A stretch of 64,000 bases of DNA from Litorimonas sp. (GCA_029936425.1 JAPYSU010000011.1:1-64000), one strand, 5' to 3'. Counted from the stretch's first letter, positions 1-8,371 are shown. Numbers and translations are program-made. Notes: a model not told the origin generated them from the sequence alone.

Positions 1-159
1 CGAAACATAACCAAATTCGGTCTCCGGCAAGGATACCGACCCCGCGGGCAGTCCATTTTATTTGGAAACCGTGAGACAGGCTCCGCACTGGATGGCGAGT
101 GGGAGGAAAGGCGTGAGCGATGCACACTTCAGAAATTGTGGACTCAACTTTCTACCCCC

Positions 160-188
160 GTCATTACCCGGCTCGACCGGGTAATCCA
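160..188. repeat. REP-like palindrome, copy 1
   Basis: A perfect 9-bp stem (163-171 with 177-185) closes a 5-nt loop, inside the wider motif GTCATT...AATCCA. This motif is the familiar look of short dispersed intergenic palindromes in alphaproteobacteria. It lies in opposite orientation to copy 2, about 100 bp away. Confidence 0.7.
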
Positions 189-281
189 TGCGGTGTCGGT
201 GCCATGTGTGTGAATTTAGTAAAGTTCGTAAACGCACCGTTGGGAGCCAACGCAATAATATACAAAGCAGAAAAGGAGTCG

Positions 282-312
282 TATGGATTCCCCGGTTAAA
301 CCGGGGAATGAC
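282..312. repeat. REP-like palindrome, copy 2 (inverted)
   Basis: A perfect 9-bp stem (287-295 with 301-309) closes a 5-nt loop. Read on the minus strand it carries the same GTCATT...AATCCA frame as copy 1, so copies 1 and 2 form a head-to-head pair, the usual arrangement of REP doublets. Confidence 0.7.
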
Positions 313-344
313 GTTGGAAAACATGAGGCTCCCAACCTCTCGAC

Positions 345-375
345 CTTCCGGGTTCGCTTCGCGCCCCGGAATGAC
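345..375. repeat. REP-like palindrome, copy 3
   Basis: A 7-bp stem (346-352 with 365-371) followed by ATGAC, matching the end of copy 2. The loop is longer (12 nt) and rich in TTCG/CGC, so this is a diverged member of the same family. Confidence 0.6.
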
Positions 376-472
376 AGGAAAAGAGAAAAGAAAGTAAAGG
401 GAGGCAACCTGTTCCCGCCTCACTGTAACTCCCGCAATGACATCGTAACATTGCCCTGCTAAGTCAAACACA

Positions 473-2701
473 ATGACATTATCCAAAAAATCTATTTTAT
501 CCGCCGTCAGCGCTGAGCCTGACCGTTATGATAATAAAGCGCTTGCCCGCCATCTTGGCGTCAAAGGCGCAGACCGCCGCACGCTCCGGGCGTATTTGAG
601 GGAGCTGGAAGATGACGGCCTCATCGTAAAATCCTCTAAAAAGACTTATCGGGAAGCCGACGCCCTGCCCGGCGTGATGGTCATTCGGATCACCAAAATT
701 GACGAGCACGGTGATCTGATTGGCGAGCCCGAGAGCTTTAAAGGCGAAGGACAGCCGCCACAGCTTTTGGTGCGCGAAGGTCCGACATCTAAAAAATCCA
801 AAAAGGATAAAGGCGTTGAAATGACTGTGGGCGGCCGCGCGCTCTGCCGTATTAAGAAACGGGATGACGGGACAATCACGGCCCAGGTCATGAAAAAGCT
901 GGGCGACGGTCCGTCCGAACATCTGGGCGTCCTCTATAAGGGCGGGCGCGGTTGGCGCATTAAGCCGGTCAGCAAAAAAGCCCGCGACGAATACAAACCC
1001 AATAGCGTCCCGAAAGACGCCGAGGACAATGACCTTGTTTTCTACCGCTCCAGCCGGAAAAATAAGGGCGACCTCAGACTTGCCGATATTCTGCGAACGG
1101 TCGGCTCGGCAAACGGGGCGAAAGCCGCCTCGCTGATTTCCCTTTACGAAAACGATATTCCAATGGGATTCAGCGATGAAGTCATTGAAGAAGCCAAATC
1201 CCTGAAACTGCCAAAACTGAGCGGGCCGCGCGAAGACCTACGCCATTTGGCTCTCATCACCATCGATCCCGTTGATGCCAAGGACTTTGATGACGCCGTT
1301 CTGGCGCACCCAGACGACAATCCTAAAAATAAGGGCGGCTGGGTCATTTGGGTCGCCATCGCTGACGTAGCGGCCTTTGTGACGCCTGGATCGGCGCTGG
1401 ATGAAGCGGCACGGGAAAAAGGCAACTCTGTTTACCTTCCTGACCGGGTGGAACCGATGCTCCCGCATGAGCTGTCTTCGGATCTTTGCTCTCTGCGGCC
1501 CCATGAAGACCGCGCCTGTATGGCCGTACGCATGGTGTTCGATAAAAAAGGCCACAAGGTCAGTCATAAATTTCATCGCGGCCTGATGCGCTCTCATGCG
1601 CGTCTGACATATGCCGAGGCTCAGGACGGTTTTATGGGCTCGCCCGGCATTGCGGCAGAGCCCGTCCTGGATATTCTGCAGAACCTTTACGCCGCTTACG
1701 GCGTTTTGAAACAGTCCCGCGCCGAGCGCGAACCCCTCGCCATTGAACTGCCGGAAAGACGCGTTCACGTTAACGAGGCGGGCGACGTGACCGCAATCAC
1801 ACTTCGCGAGCGCTTTGACGCCCATAAGCTCATCGAAGAGTTTATGGTGCAGGCCAATGTCGCCGCCGCCGAGGCGCTGGCTCAGAAAAACATTCAAACC
1901 ATTATTCGTCTGCATGAAGAACCCGGTCGAGATAAATTGCAGGGTCTGGTCGACTTCCTCCCTGCCTTGGATTTAAAATTCACTTTATCCGATAGAGTGA
2001 CGCCAAAACGGTTTAATCGTCTGTTAGAACAAGCCGGCGAAAAAGATCTGGCGGAAACGGTCGGCATGGCGGTTCTGCGCTCTCAATCGCAGGCCATCTA
2101 TACCCCTGAAGGCGCCGGGCATTTCGGTCTGAATTTGGATCACTACGCGCATTTCACCTCGCCCATTCGGCGATATGCAGATCTGATCGTCCACCGCGCC
2201 TTAATCAAAACCTTTAAACTGGGAGACGACGGCACAACGACAACGGAAAGCTCTCGTCTGAAAGAAATTTCGGAGCATATTTCCACGACAGAGCGGCGCG
2301 CCATGGTGGCCGAGCGGGACGCCACAGACCGCTATGTCGCGGCCTATCTGGAAAAACAACTCGGCGCGGAATTTGACGCGCGAATCACAGGCGTCACAAA
2401 GTTTGGGCTATTCATTACACTTGATGAGACCGGCGCGGATGGCCTCATCCCGGCCCGCAGTCTGGGGCAGGAATATTTCGCCTTTGAAGAAAAGAAAAAA
2501 GCCCTGACGGGGGTCAATAGTGGAAAGACTTATCGTTTTGGCCGCCAGGTGCGTGTGCAGCTCAAAGAGGCAACGCCGGTCACGGGCGGTCTGATTTTTG
2601 ACATGGTCTCTAAACCGGAAGACGGAAAGCCGCCCAAAGGCAATCCGCGCGGCAATAATAAAGGCTCTCGCGGGAAACGGCATAAGAGAAAGCGAAAATG
2701 A
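473..2701 (+). CDS. rnr: Ribonuclease R
   Basis: A processive 3'-to-5' exoribonuclease that degrades structured RNA in the cytoplasm. The 742-aa protein has an N-terminal winged-helix-like segment (about 1-60), cold-shock-type OB segments, the RNB catalytic domain with the metal-binding motif DAKDFDDA at 268-275, a C-terminal S1 domain (about 625-705) and a very basic Lys/Arg/Gly tail that fits RNA binding. The order and length are normal for RNase R. The next gene starts inside its stop codon (ATGA, 2698-2701), so the two are probably translated together. The start at 473 lacks a clear Shine-Dalgarno but begins the conserved N-terminus. Confidence 0.95.
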   Translation: MTLSKKSILSAVSAEPDRYDNKALARHLGVKGADRRTLRAYLRELEDDGLIVKSSKKTYREADALPGVMVIRITKIDEHGDLIGEPESFKGEGQPPQLLVREGPTSKKSKKDKGVEMTVGGRALCRIKKRDDGTITAQVMKKLGDGPSEHLGVLYKGGRGWRIKPVSKKARDEYKPNSVPKDAEDNDLVFYRSSRKNKGDLRLADILRTVGSANGAKAASLISLYENDIPMGFSDEVIEEAKSLKLPKLSGPREDLRHLALITIDPVDAKDFDDAVLAHPDDNPKNKGGWVIWVAIADVAAFVTPGSALDEAAREKGNSVYLPDRVEPMLPHELSSDLCSLRPHEDRACMAVRMVFDKKGHKVSHKFHRGLMRSHARLTYAEAQDGFMGSPGIAAEPVLDILQNLYAAYGVLKQSRAEREPLAIELPERRVHVNEAGDVTAITLRERFDAHKLIEEFMVQANVAAAEALAQKNIQTIIRLHEEPGRDKLQGLVDFLPALDLKFTLSDRVTPKRFNRLLEQAGEKDLAETVGMAVLRSQSQAIYTPEGAGHFGLNLDHYAHFTSPIRRYADLIVHRALIKTFKLGDDGTTTTESSRLKEISEHISTTERRAMVAERDATDRYVAAYLEKQLGAEFDARITGVTKFGLFITLDETGADGLIPARSLGQEYFAFEEKKKALTGVNSGKTYRFGRQVRVQLKEATPVTGGLIFDMVSKPEDGKPPKGNPRGNNKGSRGKRHKRKRK

Positions 2702-3474
2702 GTGACGCGCCCTCTGATGAAACTGAAAAACTAAGCTTTCCGCTCGGCAAGGTAAATCTGACCGAGGGCGAAGTCGATAAACGCAGCCAGTTAAACCGCG
2801 CCCCGCGCCCCCGAATCGCCTCAACGATTGTTCTGAGCTGCGGCGATCCAAAAGAGCCGAGAATCCTGATGGGACAACGCTCGAAAAAACATGACTTCAT
2901 GCCGAGCGTCTATGTTTTTCCCGGCGGACGGGTGGACCGGGCCGATAGTTATGCCAAATATTCCGGCGATCTCAGCGCGCGGACAGAACGTATTCTTGAA
3001 GCGGCTTACAGTCCCCGCAAATCAAGAGCCATTGTTCTCGCCTCGATTCGCGAAACTTGGGAGGAAACGCGGCTCCTGCTTGGGCGCGAGGTAAAAGACG
3101 GCGAGCGGAATTTGAATCACGCCAGCTATGACGCCTTTCGCGAAGCCCGAATGCGGCCCGACATCTCCGGAGTAGAGGTCTTTGGCCGCGCTATAACGCC
3201 TCCTCACCGCCATAAACGGTTTGACGCCTGGTTCTTCCACAAACATTTGAAAACCCCTTCACTGCCCGAAATCGGCGACAGCGCAGAGCTTTTAAATGTG
3301 GGATGGTTCACGTTCGACGAAATAAAGGAACTGGAATTGCAGCGCGCCACAAAAATGATGCTCCGCGTTTTAAGGGATTACCTCAAAGCCGAGCGCCCGC
3401 CCTCCACGATTTTTCTGTCCAAAGCCGTCAGAGGCCAGATGGAAGCCCAAAAATTCCCGGAATTTGAGGAATAG
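2698..3474 (+). CDS. NUDIX hydrolase
   Basis: The protein (258 aa) belongs to the NUDIX superfamily, which cleaves nucleoside diphosphates linked to another group; the substrate cannot be told from sequence. A Nudix-like box is visible: GGRVD near residue 77 and the helix RETWEETRLLLG near 120. The spacing between the Gly and Glu parts is longer than in the classic box, as in the CoA-pyrophosphatase/NUDT19-like branch with an inserted segment. The N-terminal 40 residues are polar and probably flexible. It overlaps rnr by 4 nt, so it shares that transcript, and rpmG follows with its own promoter. Confidence 0.85.
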   Translation: MSDAPSDETEKLSFPLGKVNLTEGEVDKRSQLNRAPRPRIASTIVLSCGDPKEPRILMGQRSKKHDFMPSVYVFPGGRVDRADSYAKYSGDLSARTERILEAAYSPRKSRAIVLASIRETWEETRLLLGREVKDGERNLNHASYDAFREARMRPDISGVEVFGRAITPPHRHKRFDAWFFHKHLKTPSLPEIGDSAELLNVGWFTFDEIKELELQRATKMMLRVLRDYLKAERPPSTIFLSKAVRGQMEAQKFPEFEE

Positions 3475-3482
3475 CCTGCAAT

Positions 3483-3535
3483 AGCGCGGTTGACATGGGG
3501 TTGAATTCGACCTAATTGCCGCGCTCCGAATTCAA
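3483..3535. promoter_or_regulatory. Two interleaved inverted repeats before rpmG
   Basis: Arm A AGCGCGG (3483-3489) is complementary to A' CCGCGCT (3519-3525); arm B TTGAATTCG (3501-3509) is complementary to B' CGAATTCAA (3527-3535). The order A-B-A'-B' is that of an H-type pseudoknot if transcribed through, or two competing hairpins. The rpmG promoter lies between the arms, so the function may instead be at DNA level. Confidence 0.5.
3490..3518 (+). promoter_or_regulatory. Sigma-70-type promoter for rpmG
   Basis: TTGACA (3490-3495), a 17-bp spacer and TAATTG (3513-3518). The -35 is a perfect match and the spacing ideal, and the site lies about 37 bp before the L33 start codon. Confidence 0.6.
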
Positions 3536-3554
3536 GAAGAAAGGCGCTTGCGTC

Positions 3555-3722
3555 ATGGCGAAGCCAACAACCATTAAAATCCGTTTGAACTCGACCGCGG
3601 GTACCGGCTATTTCTACGTCACGAAGAAAAATTCGCGGACGATGACCGAAAAAATGGTCAAGAAGAAATACGATCCCGTTGCGCGCAAGCATGTCGATTT
3701 CAAGGAAGGCAAGATTAAGTAA
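3555..3722 (+). CDS. rpmG: 50S ribosomal protein L33
   Basis: A 55-aa component of the large ribosomal subunit, near the E site. It begins MAKPTTIKIRLNSTAGTG and is the cysteine-free (C-minus) form, so it does not bind zinc. An upstream in-frame ATG at 3516 would add 13 residues not found in L33; the start at 3555 is preferred because a purine-rich AAGAAGAAAGG sits just upstream. It has its own promoter and ends before a strong terminator, so it is likely a single-gene transcript. Confidence 0.96.
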   Translation: MAKPTTIKIRLNSTAGTGYFYVTKKNSRTMTEKMVKKKYDPVARKHVDFKEGKIK

Positions 3723-3747
3723 TCTTGCCTCTCATTTGAATGACAAG

Positions 3748-3771
3748 ACCGCCTCTTGGGGCGGTTTTTTT
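3748..3771 (+). terminator. Rho-independent terminator of rpmG
   Basis: The stem ACCGCC/GGCGGT (3748-3753 with 3760-3765) has a 6-nt loop and runs into seven T. The T-run overlaps the stop codon of the convergent pleD gene, so the two genes meet with no spare DNA. Confidence 0.85.
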
Positions 3772-5131
3772 ATGCCGCTTTGTTCTGTCTGGCCGGCAAA
3801 ACCTGATTTCGGCCGGCCTGTTTGGCTTTGTAAAGCGCGTCGTCAGCCCGGCGGAAAACGTCCCGTAACTCCTCGCCCTTCTGGACTTCTGCCACTCCGG
3901 CGCTGGTCGTAATTTGCAAGGCTTGGCCGTCTACATAAATTGGCGTCCCCGCAATCAAGTCACGCACCCTATCCGCTGCCACAACAGCTTCGGCCTGAGT
4001 CGTTGACGGCATGGCAATCATGAACTCTTCCCCGCCATATCGGCTGACAATGTCCACAGCGCGCATATTTGTCACAAGCCGGGCGGCAATTTCTTTCAAG
4101 ATTTGATCGCCCATATCATGACCCAAAATATCATTGACCCGTTTGAAGTGATCAATATCGAAAATCATAATCGAAAAGGCTTCATTCTGGGTATCGAGGG
4201 CATCCAGAAGAGGATGAATGGCTCTATCAAAATAGCGCCTATTCCCTAGCCCTGTAAGAGGATCCGAAATGACCATTTCCAAATTTTCGTTGAAGTTCTC
4301 CCGTAGACTATCTGCGTAGAACTTTCGACGCATGATCGTATTTACGCGTGCCAGCATTTCCTGCTGTTCAATTGGGCGCATCAGAGTGTCATTCACCCCA
4401 ATATCATACGCCCGGATGAGGCGCGGTTCATCTTCTGGGTCGCCAATTGCCAATATGGGGGTTTCCTGATTTTCTTCATTAAAACGAAGGCTTGCACAGA
4501 CGCGAAGGCCGTCAAAGTTTTTAGACACAAGGCTAACTATGACCATATCAATACCGGCTTTTGCGCGGCGAATAGCTGTAACCGGATCAGTTTCAATCAC
4601 AATATTATGTAGCGATTTAAGCGGTTTGATGACACGCTCGGCCCTAAGCTCACTATCTTCCACCAAAAGAATATTACCTGATCTGCGATTGATCGTATCC
4701 AGCATGGAACGTGAGTTTTGAATTGTATGGCCTGTATGGCTCAGGAGCTGGTCGGTCACCATTTTCAGGCGCAGCAATGACCTAACTCGGGCCATGAGGT
4801 TAAAATCATCAATAGGCTTTGTTATGAAATCATCTGCCCCAGCCTCCAGACCCGCAATACGGTCTTTCGTTTCTTCCAGGACCGTCACCATTATGATGGG
4901 CACGTGCCATGTCTTGGGGTTTTCCTTAATCTGTTTACAAGCTTCGAAACCGCCAATTCCCGGCATCATGGCGTCCATTAGTATCAGGTCAAGCGGTTCT
5001 TTTGAGGCCATTTTAACGGCCTCTTCCCCGCTGCGGGCCGTTACCACATTGTAATACTCAGCCTGAAGCTTGATTTCGAGAAGGTTTAAATTTGGGGCGA
5101 GATCGTCAACGACGAGAATGCGTGCTGCCAT
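3770..5131 (-). CDS. pleD: Diguanylate cyclase response regulator PleD
   Basis: Makes cyclic di-GMP from two GTP after phosphorylation; in Caulobacter it drives the swarmer-to-stalked transition at the cell pole. The 453-aa protein has a first receiver domain with phospho-acceptor D53 (LILMDAMMPG) and Lys105, a second degenerate receiver (about 154-270) lacking the phospho-Asp, and a GGDEF domain with active-site GGEEF at 366-370. The product-inhibition I-site RAVD is at 357-360, five residues before the active site, so feedback control is probably intact. It starts 12 bp after the divK stop, as in Caulobacter, and its end abuts the rpmG terminator. Confidence 0.95.
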   Translation of the reverse strand: MAARILVVDDLAPNLNLLEIKLQAEYYNVVTARSGEEAVKMASKEPLDLILMDAMMPGIGGFEACKQIKENPKTWHVPIIMVTVLEETKDRIAGLEAGADDFITKPIDDFNLMARVRSLLRLKMVTDQLLSHTGHTIQNSRSMLDTINRRSGNILLVEDSELRAERVIKPLKSLHNIVIETDPVTAIRRAKAGIDMVIVSLVSKNFDGLRVCASLRFNEENQETPILAIGDPEDEPRLIRAYDIGVNDTLMRPIEQQEMLARVNTIMRRKFYADSLRENFNENLEMVISDPLTGLGNRRYFDRAIHPLLDALDTQNEAFSIMIFDIDHFKRVNDILGHDMGDQILKEIAARLVTNMRAVDIVSRYGGEEFMIAMPSTTQAEAVVAADRVRDLIAGTPIYVDGQALQITTSAGVAEVQKGEELRDVFRRADDALYKAKQAGRNQVLPARQNKAA

Positions 5132-5143
5132 GGCCGGTCTCCT

Positions 5144-5515
5144 TTAAGCCGGTTCCACGAACTTGCGTATGGTGGCCAGAAAAGACGATACAGTTATCGG
5201 TTTGGCAATATAAGCTTCGCATCCGCCATCCCGAATACGTTTTTCATCGCCTTTCATGGCAAACGCTGTCACGGCGATAACTGGAATATCAGTTAAAGTC
5301 TTATCGTCTTTAATCCATTTTGTGACTTCCAGTCCGGAAACCTCCGGCAACTGAATATCCATTAAAATTAAATCCGGTTTGAAGGACTTTGCAATAGAGA
5401 TGGCCTTAAGGCCCTCGCGCGTTTGCTTGGTCTCGTAACCATGCGCGTCAAGCAGGTCCGCAAAGAGCTTCATATTGAGCTCGTTATCTTCAACAATGAG
5501 GACTTTTTTTGGCAT
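5144..5515 (-). CDS. divK: Single-domain response regulator DivK
   Basis: An essential polar cell-fate regulator in Caulobacter; phosphorylated DivK controls the DivL-CckA-CtrA pathway through the kinases/phosphatases PleC and DivJ. The protein is a lone receiver domain of 123 aa beginning MPKKVLIVEDNELNMKLF, with acidic pocket E9/D10, phospho-acceptor D53 and Lys in IAKPI. A TTG start at 5536 would add 7 residues; the ATG at 5515 is preferred because it puts the phospho-Asp at residue 53, as in Caulobacter. It is first in the divK-pleD operon and shares its upstream region with dinB. Confidence 0.95.
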   Translation of the reverse strand: MPKKVLIVEDNELNMKLFADLLDAHGYETKQTREGLKAISIAKSFKPDLILMDIQLPEVSGLEVTKWIKDDKTLTDIPVIAVTAFAMKGDEKRIRDGGCEAYIAKPITVSSFLATIRKFVEPA

Positions 5516-5625
5516 GATTTTCAGCATTGTTCCCAATTCACCGACAGCGCAAACTTTTTGTCTGCTTTTCTCTCTTTAGTTGCTCTTCTATGGCAGACTA
5601 TCCTTAATTAAGCGTATGTCGCAGC

Positions 5626-5641
5626 TTAGGAGTGGATTAAC
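5626..5641 (-). promoter_or_regulatory. CtrA-like binding site between divK and dinB
   Basis: TTAG-N7-TTAAC, one mismatch from the CtrA consensus TTAA-N7-TTAAC. It lies about 110 bp upstream of the divK start. CtrA control of divK is known in Caulobacter; occupation here is inferred. Confidence 0.45.
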
Positions 5642-5663
5642 TATACTCACTCTGCTACAACTG

Positions 5664-5678
5664 GAACATAAATAGAAC
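5664..5678 (+). promoter_or_regulatory. LexA (SOS) box of dinB
   Basis: GAAC-N7-GAAC with an all-A/T spacer, an exact match to the direct-repeat LexA box of alphaproteobacteria. It lies 20 bp before the dinB start codon and just upstream of its Shine-Dalgarno AAGGA (5684-5688). Confidence 0.85.
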
Positions 5679-5698
5679 ATTCTAAGGATTCGTAAAGA

Positions 5699-7048
5699 AT
5701 GTCAGTCCCAAATAACAAATCGGATATTAAGTCATTGTGCCGCGATTGTGGCGAAGAATTTGTATATAATCTAACAAATTGCGAAAATTGCAGTGGCTCG
5801 CGCTTATTGAATCATTCTGAACTGGCAAGTCTATCTATTGCTCATGTGGATTGTGATGCGTTTTATTGTTCCGTAGAAAAAAGAGATAATCCAGATTTGG
5901 CGAACCGCCCTGTTATTGTCGGAGGCGGACAAAGAGGTGTGGTTTCGGCCGCGTGCTACCATGCACGTATTTACGGAGTTCACTCCGCCATGCCTATGTT
6001 CAAGGCTCTAAAGCTTTGTCCTGACGCAGTGGTCGTCCGAGGGGACATGCAAAAATACGCATATGAAGGCAAAAGAATTCGCAATATGATGCTGGATCTT
6101 ACGCCGATCGTGGAGCCCCTCTCCATTGATGAAGCTTTTCTGGACTTAGGCGGAACTCAAAGATTACATGGTCTTTCTCCAGCACAAAGTCTTGTCCGCT
6201 TGCAGAAGCGCATTTTCACCGAAGTCGGCGTTACCGTCTCGGTTGGGCTGTCTTATAACAAGTTTTTAGCCAAAACGGCCTCTGATCTGGATAAACCCTA
6301 TGGATTCGCCGTTCTTGGACGGCAGGAATCCCTTGATTTTCTCGCCCGCAAACCTGTCAGTTTTATATACGGAATCGGTCCCGCTTTTGCGAGCAAGCTC
6401 GAGAGAAGTGGTCTAAAGACAATCGCAGATATTCGGAAACTCTCTGACAAAGAAATGGCCAAACGATATGGCGACCATGGCTTACGACTGGCCAGATTAG
6501 CCCGTGCGGAGGACAATCGAAAAGTTCAGACTAGCTCCAAACGGAAATCCGTGTCCGCTGAAACCACGTTCAATACGGATATTCGGGACCTAGAGACCTT
6601 GAAGGATATGTTGTGGCAGGTTTGTCTCAAAACTTCGGATCGTTCAAAAGCCAAAAATTTGGCGGGGCGGGTCGTCACCCTCAAATTAAAAACCTCTGGG
6701 TTTAAATCGATTACGCGGCGACGCACACTGGCGCAGCCTGTTCAGCTCTCAGATGTAATATTCCGAGCTCTAGAACCCCTTTTGGAAGCAGAGGCCAATG
6801 GCGAGGCATTCAGGCTCATTGGCGCCGGTATTTCTTCGCTCTCAGCGCCAGTAGGAGACATTGCAGACCTTCTCGATCCCAAAGCCTCCCGGCGCGGTCA
6901 AGCAGAGCGCGCAAGTGATATAGCGCGCAGCAAGTTTGGAAACGATGCGATTGTGACAGGACGCGGCTTCCGCTTAAATCAATCCCGCAAAAAACGTCCC
7001 TCTGAGGCAGAGTCTCTTCCTGCGAAAATTCAAGTTGAGGAAGATTGA
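5699..7048 (+). CDS. dinB: DNA polymerase IV with N-terminal zinc-ribbon-like motif
   Basis: A Y-family translesion DNA polymerase, used when replication forks stall at damaged bases. The 449-aa protein has catalytic carboxylates D51 (HVDCDAF) and D144/E145 (SIDE motif), the thumb and the little-finger domain. Before the catalytic core is a Cys4 motif, C14-x2-C17-x10-C28-x2-C31, which looks like a zinc ribbon; this extension occurs in some alphaproteobacterial DinB proteins and is absent from E. coli DinB. The LexA box immediately upstream marks it as an SOS gene. Its last 19 bp overlap the convergent gene at 7030. Confidence 0.93.
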   Translation: MSVPNNKSDIKSLCRDCGEEFVYNLTNCENCSGSRLLNHSELASLSIAHVDCDAFYCSVEKRDNPDLANRPVIVGGGQRGVVSAACYHARIYGVHSAMPMFKALKLCPDAVVVRGDMQKYAYEGKRIRNMMLDLTPIVEPLSIDEAFLDLGGTQRLHGLSPAQSLVRLQKRIFTEVGVTVSVGLSYNKFLAKTASDLDKPYGFAVLGRQESLDFLARKPVSFIYGIGPAFASKLERSGLKTIADIRKLSDKEMAKRYGDHGLRLARLARAEDNRKVQTSSKRKSVSAETTFNTDIRDLETLKDMLWQVCLKTSDRSKAKNLAGRVVTLKLKTSGFKSITRRRTLAQPVQLSDVIFRALEPLLEAEANGEAFRLIGAGISSLSAPVGDIADLLDPKASRRGQAERASDIARSKFGNDAIVTGRGFRLNQSRKKRPSEAESLPAKIQVEED

Positions 7049-7737
7049 ACGGGTTTCATTTTTCGGCCGTTTTCAATCCATCCAATGCAGGCAGCAAGAC
7101 CAAAAAACGCTCCCAAGCAGGATAGGCCCAACGTTGTTCCTTGAAGCTGAGACGCCGAGTCAAATGTACCCTTCGCAATCTGCAATCCCGGCAAAGTAAT
7201 GAAAACGAGCTGAGCGGCCCCCATGAGTACGAACAAGACCCAAGGCGCGAATTTGAACATTGGGGATATAGCTATTGTTCGGCGGACCCAGTAAAGAAAA
7301 CCGCAAAGTAACAGGCCCATTTCAAGCCCGTAAGCTAGCCAAGGGTAATTCCAAATACCAAGTCCATACACATTCTCTTCAAGCGGAAAGAGCGGAAGAT
7401 CAGGCCTATGAACCAGAAAATCCATCACCCAGTGGGAGAAAACTAGACCAAAAATTATCCAGAAGACTTTCCTGTCTGAAACTTTCTTGAAGGCTTTAAA
7501 GATGAAAGCGGCCGAGGCAGATATTAGCAGAGACGTAACGAGCGAATGTGACCAAGGAATGTTAAAGACCGGGTCGCCATTTTTTACGATAGAATCTTCT
7601 ATTCCAAATATCACTAAAACGGCAAAAACGAGATCAATCGCTTGAACTGCCAGAAACCCTTCCCACAATTTGATATAGGGCTGACCTACTTTGTCACTCG
7701 GCGCCCACATCGCAGGCGCGTAATGGCCCATAAACAT
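7030..7737 (-). CDS. Multi-pass membrane protein, metal-dependent hydrolase-like
   Basis: The protein (235 aa) has about six hydrophobic segments and starts MFMGHYAPA. Histidine-containing motifs PWSHS and SHWVMDFLVHRPDLPL resemble the DUF457/YdjM-type membrane-bound hydrolase-like family, where His and Asp residues may bind a metal; no substrate is known. It overlaps the stop codon of the upstream lipoprotein gene by 1 nt (TAATG), so the two are likely coupled. The end overlaps convergent dinB by 19 bp. Confidence 0.6.
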   Translation of the reverse strand: MFMGHYAPAMWAPSDKVGQPYIKLWEGFLAVQAIDLVFAVLVIFGIEDSIVKNGDPVFNIPWSHSLVTSLLISASAAFIFKAFKKVSDRKVFWIIFGLVFSHWVMDFLVHRPDLPLFPLEENVYGLGIWNYPWLAYGLEMGLLLCGFLYWVRRTIAISPMFKFAPWVLFVLMGAAQLVFITLPGLQIAKGTFDSASQLQGTTLGLSCLGAFFGLAACIGWIENGRKMKPVQSSST

Positions 7738-8276
7738 TAGGGGATTGTCGTTTCTGATGCGTAGCGTTGAAAGTAGGTATAGATTTCCTCTTCACTGCGA
7801 CTTGCAGCGTTTCGCCATTTAGGTGCCTCTTCAGAATTTAGGAGCTTTCTGGTGCCATCGATTATCAATACGGTTGGTGTGCCGGGCGTTCCGTCCAATC
7901 CAAAATCGCGGGCAATATCTTGGTTTTTGTTTTTTCTGCCTACATCTACATATTCGAGAATAAACGAGGATTGGATCAATTCCTGGAATTCAGGTTTTTC
8001 TAAAAGAGTAGCAAGAGCGCGGCTGTCATGGCACCAATTTGCTCCCATCACTATAAGAGCCTTTTTATCTGACTGAGCGGCTTCAATAATCGCCGCGTTA
8101 ACTCGTTCGCTATCATCCTGGCGCTCTGAAAAAGGCCGGACTTCCCTGTGATCGTCCAAGGCATGCGTTACTTTCTCTGACGCTGTCATGGCAGGCGTTG
8201 AACACGCCAAGAGCAAGACAGGGAGAAGAAGAACGATGACGTGTTTCAGAATGTTTCTCATAACTTTTCTTATCAC
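7737..8276 (-). CDS. Thioredoxin-fold lipoprotein
   Basis: The protein (179 aa) has a lipoprotein signal with lipobox LLAC near residue 25, then a thioredoxin-like domain with the motif GANWCHDS. The active site is thus CHDS: one catalytic Cys followed by Ser instead of the second Cys, so it cannot form the usual disulfide within the motif and may act as a monothiol or binding protein. A cis-Pro motif GTPGTPTV follows. Anchored in the envelope, it is translationally coupled to the membrane protein downstream. An internal ATG (residue 6) is an alternative start. Confidence 0.7.
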   Translation of the reverse strand: MIRKVMRNILKHVIVLLLPVLLLACSTPAMTASEKVTHALDDHREVRPFSERQDDSERVNAAIIEAAQSDKKALIVMGANWCHDSRALATLLEKPEFQELIQSSFILEYVDVGRKNKNQDIARDFGLDGTPGTPTVLIIDGTRKLLNSEEAPKWRNAASRSEEEIYTYFQRYASETTIP

Positions 8277-8322
8277 GACCTCGGGCCAATGAAACTATTT
8301 TACGTGAATAGGATGTGCCAAT

Positions 8323-8346
8323 AAAAAAGGCTCCTTAAAGGAGCCT
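8323..8346 (-). terminator. Rho-independent terminator of the cold-shock gene
   Basis: On the minus strand an 8-bp perfect stem AGGCTCCT/AGGAGCCT (8328-8346) with a 3-nt loop is followed by a run of T. It lies about 26 bp after the stop codon. Confidence 0.88.
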
Positions 8347-8371
8347 CTCATAGTCGATTCTAAGGCGAACC

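Larger units (their letters stand above)
1..472. other. Gene-free stretch upstream of rnr
   Basis: No convincing gene is visible here. A reading frame on the + strand entering from the left edge stops at 72-74 and could be the tail of a preceding gene, but it is too short to identify; in related bacteria topA often precedes rnr, which is context only. The ORFs that can be drawn through this stretch on both strands run across three palindromes (listed separately) and have no recognisable protein content. The right end carries the rnr start region, with no strong Shine-Dalgarno. Confidence 0.6.

Noticed and set aside
58..486. 142-aa ORF on the minus strand over the REP-like palindromes
   Set aside because: It runs through the palindromes, has no recognisable domain and overlaps the rnr start.
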